DNA from: Roseomonas sp. HF4
GTDB lineage: Bacteria > Pseudomonadota > Alphaproteobacteria > Acetobacterales > Acetobacteraceae
Assembly (NCBI RefSeq): GCF_005222755.1
Contig: NZ_STGD01000016.1
Coordinates: 50,115 to 114,114, forward strand
Length of the DNA: 64,000 bases
Direction of reading: 5' to 3'
Below the pieces are notes generated by a model. The model was not told the DNA's origin. It did no database searches and saw only the letters and a program-made list of their open reading frames with translations. Each line of letters opens with the position of its first letter. Position 1 is the first letter of the stretch. The position numbers and the translations under genes are program-made. Shown here in pieces: positions 34,094 to 41,800 of this stretch.

Positions 34094-34224
34094 CGGGGGA
34101 GGAGAACCTCCCCCACACCCCCTCCCTTCCCTGGTACCTGGCGCCGGACCCGGCGGGTGGGGCGCCAGGTGCCAAGGAAGGTTGAGGGGGGGTCCGGGGG
34201 GGAGAAGTTCCCTTCTCCCCCCCG
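34094..34224. repeat. Palindromic repeat family 1, best-formed copy
   Basis: The left hairpin GGGGGAGGAGAACCTCCCCC starts at 34095. Inner inverted arms are CTGGTACCTGGCGCC (about 34131-34145) and GGCGCCAGGTGCCAAGG (about 34161-34177). The right hairpin GGGGGGAGAAGTTCCC/TTCTCCCCCC ends about 34226. It lies between the permease and the ATPase of one exporter; the right hairpin ends some 8 bases before the ATPase start codon. Confidence 0.8.
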
Positions 34225-34233
34225 CCTGCCGTC

Positions 34234-34932
34234 ATGACCCTTCTCGCCGCCGAGGGCGTCACCAAGCGCCTGCCCGAGGGCGTCACGCTGGTCAGCGACA
34301 TCTCGATGTCGGTCGAAGGCGGCGAATTCGTCGCCATCACCGGCCCCTCGGGCTCGGGCAAGTCCTCGCTGCTCTATCTGCTCGGCCTGCTCGACCGGCC
34401 GACATCGGGGCGCGTGCTGCTGCAGGGGGAGGATACGGCGCGGCTGCCGCCGCCGGCGCTGGCGGCGCTCCGCCTCGCGCGGCTCGGCTTCGTGTTCCAG
34501 TTCCATTTCCTGCTGCCGGAGTTCAGCGCGCTCGACAACGTACTGATCCCGATCCGCCGCCGCGGCGTGCTGAAGCCGGATGCGGCGCAGGCGCGCGCGA
34601 TGTCGCTGCTGGCCGCGCTCGGCCTCGCGGATGCGGCGCAGAAACTGCCGGAGCAGCTCTCGGGCGGGATGCGCCAGCGCGTGGCCATCGCCCGCGCGCT
34701 GGCGAACGATCCCCTGCTGCTGCTGGCGGACGAGCCGACCGGCAACCTCGACACGAAGAACGCGGCCGCGGTCTTCGACATCTTCGCGCAGCTCGCGGCC
34801 GAGGAAGGCCGCGCCGTGCTGGTCGTGACGCACGACGCGGACCTGGCGCAGCGCGCGACGCGCCGCATCCACCTGGTCGACGGCCGGATCGTCAGCGACG
34901 AACGGGATTCGAGCCCGACACGAGGCCCCTGA
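34234..34932 (+). CDS. ABC transporter ATP-binding protein (LolD/MacB type)
   Basis: A 232-residue ATPase: Walker A GPSGSGKSS (residues 37-45), Q-loop in RLGFVFQFHFLLPEF, signature LSGGMRQRVAIARAL, Walker B LLLLADEPTGNLD and switch His in VVTHDADLA. It powers the FtsX-like permease encoded upstream. No Shine-Dalgarno sequence is visible: the ATG follows a C-rich stretch that is the end of the family 1 hairpin, so its translation may be weak or structure-dependent. Confidence 0.92.
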   Translation: MTLLAAEGVTKRLPEGVTLVSDISMSVEGGEFVAITGPSGSGKSSLLYLLGLLDRPTSGRVLLQGEDTARLPPPALAALRLARLGFVFQFHFLLPEFSALDNVLIPIRRRGVLKPDAAQARAMSLLAALGLADAAQKLPEQLSGGMRQRVAIARALANDPLLLLADEPTGNLDTKNAAAVFDIFAQLAAEEGRAVLVVTHDADLAQRATRRIHLVDGRIVSDERDSSPTRGP

Positions 34933-35021
34933 CCGCCGCGTGGTCGCCGTCCCGCGGAAAACACGCGCCGGAGCCACGCACGGGACGCTCGGAAGCGCCG
35001 CGCGCGGAACCCGGCACCAAG

Positions 35022-35408
35022 CTATCGCCCGCGGCCGCGGCCCGGACCGTCGCTCGGGTCGGCGTCATTGATGCCGGTCCGGCGCCCGCCGGAGCCGCGC
35101 CCCATGCCCGGCCCGTCGCTCGGATCGGCGTCGTTGATGCCGCTGCGGCGCCCGCCGCCACGCCCCATGCCCGGCCCGTCGCTCGGGTCGGCGTCGCTGA
35201 TCCCGGTGCGGCGCCCGCCGCCGCGCCCCATGCCGGGGCCGTCGCTCGGGTCCGCGTCGCTGATGCCGGTGCGGACCTGCGCCGGTCGTACCGGCGCCGC
35301 CGGCACCAGCACACAGCCGCCGAGGGCCGTGGCCGCGGTCCCGACCACCGCCACCCGAAGCACCACCAACCGGCGGCGCAGGCGTGTCTCGCCCTGGTCG
35401 TCGCTCAT
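35022..35408 (-). CDS. Putative lipoprotein with four 21-residue tandem repeats
   Basis: A 128-residue protein. After a basic start (MSDDQGETRLRRRLVVLRVA) comes a hydrophobic stretch ending ALGG-Cys32, a plausible lipobox. Residues 47-128 are four near-identical units, TGISDADPSDGPGMGRGGGR type (21, 21, 22 and 18 residues), the last two with IND for ISD. Each unit carries D-x-D-P-x-D, which could bind Ca2+, and a Gly/Arg tail. A GGGAGAAA ribosome site precedes the ATG. The repeat style recurs in alphaproteobacterial proteins but no function is known to me. Confidence 0.65.
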   Translation of the reverse strand: MSDDQGETRLRRRLVVLRVAVVGTAATALGGCVLVPAAPVRPAQVRTGISDADPSDGPGMGRGGGRRTGISDADPSDGPGMGRGGGRRSGINDADPSDGPGMGRGSGGRRTGINDADPSDGPGRGRGR

Positions 35409-35704
35409 GCACGTTTCTCCCTGCCGAACCCTGGTCTTGTTCTTCGATCGCCGTGATCGGTTCCAGCCGTCCTGCGGGACGGCCACCAGTGTGCCAAGTG
35501 GCGTCGCGCGCTGCGTCGCCCTCCGCTGGGAGAACATCTGCGGAATCTTAGTAACGCTAGCGTGATCGTTCGGGTGGAGCAAGGACGCGACCCGGGGCTG
35601 CGCAGCAGCGAACCGCCCCGGCGTCGGGGCGCCCGTCGCGGCAGGCAGGTGCCGCGATCGGACGCTGCCTCGGAACCCTCGGGTTCAGGGGCGCGGGCCG
35701 CCGA

Positions 35705-36583
35705 TCAGGCGACGGCATCCGACCGGGCATCGCCCCGACCGCCGTCCCGCGCCGTCGCCGCCAGCAGCCCGCCGCCCGCGACCATCAGCGCCGCCAGCCC
35801 GACCCGCGCGTCCAGCGCGCCCTCCCCCGCGGCGACCAGCAACAGGGTCGAGGCCACCGGCACCGCATAGGCCAACGTGCCGAGCAGCCGCGGGTCGCCC
35901 CGCTTCATCCCCGCATCCCACAGGAAGAAGGCCGCGCCGAGCGGCCCCGCACCGAGCAGCGCCACCGCCACCCACTGCCCGGCATCGGGCATCACCGGCG
36001 CCTCGAAAACGAGGGAGGCCGCGCCCGCCAGCAGCGCGGTCGCGACGCAGAACCCGGCCACCGCCTCGGTCGGCACGCCCGCCATGCGCTTCGAGGTGAC
36101 GGAATAGACCGCCCAGACCACCGCGCAGCCGATCGCGGCCGCGAAGCCCCAGGCGGCCCCGGCCGGGAAGGATGCGCCCGCGCCCACCAGCACCGCGCAG
36201 CCCGCGAAGCCGAGCCCGACCCCCGCCAGCCGCCGTGACCCGAGCCGCATCCCCAGCACCGGCCCGGACAGCAGCACGATCAGCAGCGGCCAGAGGTAGT
36301 TCAGCAGGTTCGCCTCGATGGCCGGCGCCAGCGCCAGCGCCGCGAAATAGAGCGCGTGGTAGCCGAACAGCCCGCCCACGCCATGCGCCCAGGCGCGCGG
36401 GCCCTGCCGCAGCAGGCCAAGCCGCCCGCGCGCGGCCACCACCGCCAGCGCCAGCGCGCCGCCGACCGCGAAGCCGAGCGCGGTCAGTTGCAACGGCGGC
36501 ACGCCGGCCGCCATCCGCGCCAGCACCGCGAGGAAGGCCCAGAGCGCGAGCGCGCCGACGCCGGCAAGGGTAGCGGAGTTCAT
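35705..36583 (-). CDS. DMT superfamily (EamA) transporter
   Basis: A 292-residue membrane protein with about ten helices in two EamA repeats: the first begins TLAGVGALALWAFLAVLAR, the second WGFAAAIGCAVVWAVYSVTS. The end is a basic/acidic tail (ARDGGRGDARSDAVA). It is only a distant relative of the DMT protein at 9393-10271. An aromatic amino-acid exporter-like (YddG) subgroup is possible from GYHALYFAALALAPAIEANL, but the substrate is uncertain. Divergent from the holin-like gene at 36660. Confidence 0.86.
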   Translation of the reverse strand: MNSATLAGVGALALWAFLAVLARMAAGVPPLQLTALGFAVGGALALAVVAARGRLGLLRQGPRAWAHGVGGLFGYHALYFAALALAPAIEANLLNYLWPLLIVLLSGPVLGMRLGSRRLAGVGLGFAGCAVLVGAGASFPAGAAWGFAAAIGCAVVWAVYSVTSKRMAGVPTEAVAGFCVATALLAGAASLVFEAPVMPDAGQWVAVALLGAGPLGAAFFLWDAGMKRGDPRLLGTLAYAVPVASTLLLVAAGEGALDARVGLAALMVAGGGLLAATARDGGRGDARSDAVA

Positions 36584-36659
36584 GGTGTCCCGGCAGGATG
36601 GGGCAGCATCGCGGCGGGTGCCGCGCCGCCACCCTTACCGCCCGACGGGACCCGAGGAA

Positions 36660-37004
36660 ATGGCCGGATTCATCCTGCGCACTGTCGTCACGGCCATCGC
36701 GCTCTGGATCGCGGTCGCGATCGTACCGGGCCTGGCGGCGCGGGACATGGGCACGCTGATCCTGGCCGCGATCCTGCTCGGCCTGGTCAATGCGACGCTG
36801 CGCCCGGCCATGGTCTTCCTGTCGATCCCGCTCACGCTTCTGACCTTCGGGCTGTTCCTGCTGGTGGTGAACGCGGCGATGCTGGCGCTGGTCGCCTGGC
36901 TGGTGCCGGCCTTCACGGTTTCGGGCTTCTGGTCGGCGCTCTTCGGGGCGATCGTGGTCTCGATCGTCTCGGGCTTCATCAACGGGGCGATGAAGGCGGA
37001 GTGA
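36660..37004 (+). CDS. Phage-holin-4-2 family (COG1950) small membrane protein
   Basis: A 114-residue protein with four helices and family marks: GTLILAAILLGLVNATLRPAM, LSIPLTLLTFGLFLLVVNA and ISGFINGAMK-like end (IVSGFINGAMK). This COG1950 family is common in bacterial chromosomes and not tied to phage despite its name. GAGGA lies before the ATG at 36660. Role unknown. Confidence 0.85.
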   Translation: MAGFILRTVVTAIALWIAVAIVPGLAARDMGTLILAAILLGLVNATLRPAMVFLSIPLTLLTFGLFLLVVNAAMLALVAWLVPAFTVSGFWSALFGAIVVSIVSGFINGAMKAE

Positions 37005-37095
37005 GCGGCGCACGGCCGCCCGTGACGGCGGCGGATTGAACGCGGGCGCGGCATCTGCGACGCTTCGCCCTCCATACACCTCCGGAAAGGCTACC

Positions 37096-38025
37096 ATGGC
37101 GACCGGGCTGATCGCGCTGCTGGACGATGTCGCGGCCATCGCGAAGGTCGCCGCCGCATCCGTGGACGACGTGGCGCTGGCCGCCGGGCGCGCCGGCGCC
37201 AAGGCGGCGGGCGTCGTGATCGACGACGCGGCGGTGACGCCCCGCTACGTCGTGGGCTTCGCGCCCGCGCGGGAATTGCCGATCATCGGGCAGATCGCGC
37301 TGGCCTCGCTGCGCAACAAGCTGGTGGTGCTGCTGCCGGCGGCGCTGCTGCTGTCGGCCTTCGCGCCCTGGGCGATCCTGCCTCTGCTGGTGGTGGGCGG
37401 TTGCTACCTCTGCTTCGAGGGCGCGGAGAAGGTGCTCGAATGGCTCTTTCCCCCGCCCGCCGCCGCCGAGGCGGCCGAGGTCCCGCCGCTCGACGCGCTC
37501 CATCTCGAGCGCCAGACGGTCGCCAAGGCGATCAAGACCGACTTCATCCTGTCGGCCGAGATCATGGCGATCGCGCTCTCGACCGTGCCCGAGGTCGGCA
37601 TCTGGACGCAGGCGGCGGTGCTGGCCGTCGTCGGCATCGCCATCACGGCCGCCGTCTACGGCGTCGTCGCGCTGATCGTGAAGATGGACGATGTCGGGCT
37701 GCACATGGCCGCGCGCGGCGGCGCGGTGCGCCAGGCGCTGGGCCGGCTGATCGTGCGCGCCATGCCGGTGCTGCTGAGGGTGCTCTCGGTGGTCGGCACC
37801 GCGGCCATGATCTGGGTCGGCGGCGGCATCATCCTGCACGGCATGGAGGGCTTCGGCCTCGGCGCGCTGCCGCACTGGGTGCACGACGTCGCGGCCGTGG
37901 CCGGGCGCGCGGCGGGCGGCGGCGCGGTGGAATGGGCGGTCGGCGCGGCACTGGCGGGGCTGCTCGGGCTCACCGTGGGCGCGGCGCTCAAGCCGGTGCT
38001 CGGGCCGCTGCTGCACAAGCATTGA
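37096..38025 (+). CDS. DUF808 (YedI-like) membrane protein
   Basis: A 309-residue inner-membrane protein. The start MATGLIALLDDVAAIAKVAA then ASVDDVALAAGRAGAKAAGV is the DUF808 signature, and about six helices follow, with CYLCFEGAEKVLEWLFP as another family block. The acidic DD/DDV segment at the start faces the cytoplasm. Complete family length. GGAAAGG precedes the ATG. Function unknown; some members are annotated as inner-membrane proteins of uncertain transport role. Confidence 0.9.
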   Translation: MATGLIALLDDVAAIAKVAAASVDDVALAAGRAGAKAAGVVIDDAAVTPRYVVGFAPARELPIIGQIALASLRNKLVVLLPAALLLSAFAPWAILPLLVVGGCYLCFEGAEKVLEWLFPPPAAAEAAEVPPLDALHLERQTVAKAIKTDFILSAEIMAIALSTVPEVGIWTQAAVLAVVGIAITAAVYGVVALIVKMDDVGLHMAARGGAVRQALGRLIVRAMPVLLRVLSVVGTAAMIWVGGGIILHGMEGFGLGALPHWVHDVAAVAGRAAGGGAVEWAVGAALAGLLGLTVGAALKPVLGPLLHKH

Positions 38026-38153
38026 GGCGCGGCGTCAGGGCATTCTTCGAATGGCCGGCACCGGTCCGCACCCCCGCCCGGCCACCCATCCAGGATTCCG
38101 CCGTCGGGTAGCCGGGCGGGGCCGCGGGCCGACCCGCCGCGGCCGAGAACGCC

Positions 38154-38825
38154 CTACCGCGCCAGCGCCTTGCGGTCCGCAACCGTGGCCCCCGCCCCGC
38201 CGCGCCTGAGCCGGCCCTTCTTCTCGAGCCCCGTCAGCGCGCGCGACAAGGTCTCGGGCGTCATGCCGAGCCTGGCCGCGATCGCGATGCGCGACTCCGG
38301 CAGGGCGGCATCGCCGGCGCCGCTTTCCTCCGAGATGCGGCGTGCGACGAAGCGTGCCACGCGATCCTCGGCGCTGCGCAGCTTGAGGTCCACGACCTGG
38401 TCCACCATGAGCCGCCAGTGCCGGGAGAGCAGCTGCGTCGTGGCGCGGCAGAGGTCGTGGGACCGTGCGACGCCGTCGCGGAACACGTCGGCCGGGATCA
38501 TCAGCACGCGGATCTCGGTCAGCGCCACCGCCGAGGCCAGGTAGGGCAGCCGCAGCACCACCGCGGGCGCGAGGAAGACCTCCCCCGCGCCGAATATCTC
38601 GACCATCGTCCGCCCGGCATCCTCGACGCTCGCCTGCAGGCCGACGCTGCCCTCGAGCAGCATGTGCAGGAAGTCGGGCTCGTCGTTCTGCTCGAACAGC
38701 GTGGCGCCGCGCGGCAGCAGCTGCGTGAAGCTCGGCCGCAGGATGTCGGCCATCGCGGCCGGCCCGGCGGCCTGGAAGAAGGGCGAGCGCTCGACCAGCT
38801 GGGCGGCGCGGGACATGTGCGGCAT
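38154..38825 (-). CDS. Crp/Fnr family regulator, divergent from the nar operon
   Basis: A 223-residue regulator: effector barrel (residues about 20-125, LFEQNDEPDFLHMLLEGSVG), dimer helix (RHWRLMVDQVVDLKLRS) and HTH with IAARLGMTPETLSRALTGL, which keeps E-x2-S-R of the FNR recognition helix. There is no Cys cluster for Fe-S, so oxygen sensing by FNR chemistry is unlikely; a DNR/NNR-like response to NO or heme is more plausible. Its position beside narK and the TTGAT boxes between them make it the prime candidate regulator of the operon. An alternative start is ATG 38816. Confidence 0.87.
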   Translation of the reverse strand: MPHMSRAAQLVERSPFFQAAGPAAMADILRPSFTQLLPRGATLFEQNDEPDFLHMLLEGSVGLQASVEDAGRTMVEIFGAGEVFLAPAVVLRLPYLASAVALTEIRVLMIPADVFRDGVARSHDLCRATTQLLSRHWRLMVDQVVDLKLRSAEDRVARFVARRISEESGAGDAALPESRIAIAARLGMTPETLSRALTGLEKKGRLRRGGAGATVADRKALAR

Positions 38826-38877
38826 CGAGTCTCTCCGGCGATCGACGGCAGGAAAACCCGTCGCGCGGCGCGATGCC

Positions 38878-38891
38878 TTGATCTGGATCAG
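38878..38891. promoter_or_regulatory. FNR-type box upstream of the minus-strand Crp/Fnr gene
   Basis: TTGATCTGGATCAG differs from the TTGAT-N4-ATCAA consensus at one position. It lies about 53 bases before the start of the regulator at 38825, suggesting autoregulation. Confidence 0.65.
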
Positions 38892-38971
38892 GCCGCGACC
38901 CGACCTTCGTCATCGCCCGCCTTGTCGTACTTGGCGTCGCGGCGAATTGAGGCCCGCCGCGCCGGTCTCGC

Positions 38972-38985
38972 TTGATCCTGATCAA
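38972..38985. promoter_or_regulatory. FNR-type box of the nar operon
   Basis: TTGATCCTGATCAA is a perfect TTGAT-N4-ATCAA palindrome about 61 bases before the narK start at 39046. That distance suits a class II activator site near -41.5 of a promoter starting around 39020. It is the probable anaerobic switch of the nitrate reductase operon. Confidence 0.82.
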
Positions 38986-39045
38986 CCCCGCCGCTGCCCT
39001 GCCCGCCCACGGTTCCCCTGCCTCGGACGCAGGACGGAGATGGGC

Positions 39046-41781
39046 ATGTCTCAATCGATCACGGCACCGGATCCCGGCGCGCAGTCGCGGGCGCTGTGGC
39101 TCTCGACCATCGCCTTCACCGTCTGCTTCGCGGCCTGGACGATCTTCTCGATCCTCGGCGTGCAGATCAAACGCGACCTCGGGCTCTCCGAGTTCCAGTT
39201 CGGACTGCTGGTCGGCACGCCGATCCTGACGGGCAGCCTGGTGCGCCTGTTCCTCGGCGTCTGGACCGACCAGTACGGCGGGCGGATCGTCTTCACCGCC
39301 GTCATGGTCACATCGGCCGTCGCGACCGCGCTGCTGGTCTTCGCCTACGACTACACGACCTTCCTGATCGCGGCGCTGGGCATCGGCATCGCCGGCGGGT
39401 CCTTCGCGGTCGGCATCGCCTATGTCTCGAAATGGTACCCGAAGGAGAAGCAGGGCACCGCGCTCGGCATCTTCGGCGCCGGCAACGTGGGCGCCGCGGT
39501 CACGAAGTTCCTTGCGCCCGTGATCATGGTGGCGCTGGGCTGGAAGGCGGTCGCGCTGATCTGGGCGGCGGCGCTGCTCATCATGGCGGTGGTCTTCTTC
39601 GCCATGACGAAGGATGACCCGGACCTCGAGGCCCGTCGCCGCACCGGCACGAAGCCCGAGACCTTCATGCAGATGATGGAGCCGCTGAAGAACGTCCAGG
39701 TCTGGCGCTTCAGCCTGTACTACTTCTTCGTGTTCGGCGCCTTCGTGGCGCTGGCGCTCTGGCTGCCGCGCTACATCATCGAGACCTACGGCTTCTCGAT
39801 CACCACGGCCGGCATGATCGGCGCCGCCTACTCGGTCCCGGCGAGCATCTTCCGCGCCTATGGCGGGCTGCTGTCCGACAAGTACGGCGCGCGGCGCGTG
39901 ATGTACTGGACGCTCGGCGTGTCGGTGGTGGTGAGCTTCCTGCTTTCCTATCCGCCGACCGACTACGTGGTGCAGGGCATCCGCGGCCCGATCGCCTTCC
40001 ACTTCGCGATCGGCGTCGTGCCCTTCATCCTGCTGGTCTTCGTGCTCGGCTTCTTCATGAGCCTGGGCAAGGCGGCGGTCTACAAACACATCCCGGTCTA
40101 CTACCCGAACCGCGTCGGTTCGGTCGGCGGCATCGTCGGCCTGATCGGCGGCCTCGGCGGTTTCGTCCTGCCGATCCTCTTCGGGCTGCTGAACGACCTC
40201 ACGGGCGTCCGGCAATCCTGCTTCATGCTGCTGTTCGCCATCAGCGCCGTCGCGCTGGTCTGGATGCACCTCGCCATCCTGCGGATGGAGCGCGAGGCCG
40301 CCGGCGCCGCGCTCGAGGCCCTGCCCGAACTGCCCGAGATGCAGCCGATCCACGGGCCCGCCCAGAAGGGCGCGCTGGCCGGCCGCGGTATCGCCGACTG
40401 GCGGCCCGAGGACCCAGTCTTCTGGCAGGAGAAGGGCCGCGCCATCGCCAGGCGCAACCTCTGGGTCTCCATCCCCTGCCTGCTGCTCGCCTTCGCGGTC
40501 TGGATGGTGTGGTCGGTCGTGGTGGCGAAGCTGCCGGCCGTGGGCTTCCGCTTCGACACCGGGCAGCTGTTCTGGCTGGCCGCGCTGCCGGGCCTCTCGG
40601 GCGCCACGCTCCGCATCTTCTATTCCTTCATGCCGCCGATCTTCGGCGGGCGGCTCTGGACCACGCTGTCCACCTGGTCGCTCATGGTCCCGGCGCTCGG
40701 CATCGGCTTCGCGGTGCAGAACCCGGCGACGCCCTACTGGGTGTTCCTCGCGCTGGCGCTGCTGTGTGGCTTCGGCGGCGGCAACTTCGCCTCCTCCATG
40801 GCCAACATCTCCTTCTTCTTCCCGAAGCGGGAGAAGGGGAACGCGCTCGCGCTCAACGCGGGGCTCGGCAACCTCGGCGTCAGCGTCGTGCAGTTCGTGG
40901 TGCCGCTGATCATCACCGCGGGCGTCTTCGGCGCCATCGGCGGCGACCCGCAGGCGGTGCAGGGCGGATCGGCGCTCTGGCTGCAGAACGCCGGCTTCAT
41001 CTGGGTGCCCTTCATCGCGGCAGCGGCCTTCGCGGCCTGGTTCAAGATGGACGACATCGCCAGCATGAAGGCGTCCTTCGCCGACCAGGCGGTGATCTTC
41101 CAGCGCAAGCACAACTGGATCATGTGCTTCCTCTACACCGGCACCTTCGGGTCCTTCATCGGCTACTCGGCGGGCTTCCCGCTGCTGACCCGGACCCAGT
41201 TCCCAAGCGTGGACGCGCTGCAGCTGGTGTTCCTCGGCCCGCTGGTGGGCGCGGTGTCGCGGTCCCTGACGGGCTGGGTGTCGGACAAGTGGGGCGGCGG
41301 CCGGGTCACCTTCTGGGTGTTCATCCTGATGGCAGCCGGCGTCTACGGCGTCATCCACTTCATCGGCATCAAGGACCAGCCGGGCGCCTTCATGGGCTTC
41401 TTCGTGAGCTTCATGGTGCTGTTCTTCGCGACCGGCGTGGGCAACGCCTCCACCTTCCAGATGATCCCCGCGATCATGGGCAAGGAGATGGGCCGACTGA
41501 TGCCCGGCGCCGACGCGCAGGCGCGCCGCGCGCAGGCCGACAAGGAAAGCGCCGCGATCATCGGCTTCACCTCCGCGATCGCCGCCTATGGCGCCTTCTT
41601 CATCCCGAAGAGCTACGGGACCTCGATCGCCATGACCGGCAGCCCGGTCGCGGCGCTCTGGGGGTTCCTCGGCTTCTACGTGATCTGCATCGCCGTCACC
41701 TGGGCCGTCTACACGCGCCGCGGCGGCCTGCTCCACGACATCGAGCGGGGCCGCGCGAGCGCGCCCTCCGCCACCGCCTGA
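39046..41781 (+). CDS. narK: Fused NarK1-NarK2 nitrate/nitrite transporter
   Basis: A 911-residue membrane protein made of two complete MFS NNP-family transporters in one chain. The first half (about 1-420; FLGVWTDQYGGRIVFTAVMV, GAGNVGAAVTKF) is NarK1-like, a proton-coupled nitrate importer. The second half (about 460-905; ALNAGLGNLGVSVVQFVVPL) is NarK2-like, a nitrate/nitrite antiporter. The linker is about residues 420-460. Fusions of this kind are known in Paracoccus. The ATG at 39046 is chosen because GGAG lies 6 bases before it; ATG 39040 has no space for one. Confidence 0.93.
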   Translation: MSQSITAPDPGAQSRALWLSTIAFTVCFAAWTIFSILGVQIKRDLGLSEFQFGLLVGTPILTGSLVRLFLGVWTDQYGGRIVFTAVMVTSAVATALLVFAYDYTTFLIAALGIGIAGGSFAVGIAYVSKWYPKEKQGTALGIFGAGNVGAAVTKFLAPVIMVALGWKAVALIWAAALLIMAVVFFAMTKDDPDLEARRRTGTKPETFMQMMEPLKNVQVWRFSLYYFFVFGAFVALALWLPRYIIETYGFSITTAGMIGAAYSVPASIFRAYGGLLSDKYGARRVMYWTLGVSVVVSFLLSYPPTDYVVQGIRGPIAFHFAIGVVPFILLVFVLGFFMSLGKAAVYKHIPVYYPNRVGSVGGIVGLIGGLGGFVLPILFGLLNDLTGVRQSCFMLLFAISAVALVWMHLAILRMEREAAGAALEALPELPEMQPIHGPAQKGALAGRGIADWRPEDPVFWQEKGRAIARRNLWVSIPCLLLAFAVWMVWSVVVAKLPAVGFRFDTGQLFWLAALPGLSGATLRIFYSFMPPIFGGRLWTTLSTWSLMVPALGIGFAVQNPATPYWVFLALALLCGFGGGNFASSMANISFFFPKREKGNALALNAGLGNLGVSVVQFVVPLIITAGVFGAIGGDPQAVQGGSALWLQNAGFIWVPFIAAAAFAAWFKMDDIASMKASFADQAVIFQRKHNWIMCFLYTGTFGSFIGYSAGFPLLTRTQFPSVDALQLVFLGPLVGAVSRSLTGWVSDKWGGGRVTFWVFILMAAGVYGVIHFIGIKDQPGAFMGFFVSFMVLFFATGVGNASTFQMIPAIMGKEMGRLMPGADAQARRAQADKESAAIIGFTSAIAAYGAFFIPKSYGTSIAMTGSPVAALWGFLGFYVICIAVTWAVYTRRGGLLHDIERGRASAPSATA

Positions 41782-41800
41782 CCGGGAAGGACACAAGACG

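Noticed and set aside
36660..37004. Phage remnant because of the holin family name
   Set aside because: COG1950 proteins are ordinary chromosomal membrane proteins and no other phage gene is nearby.
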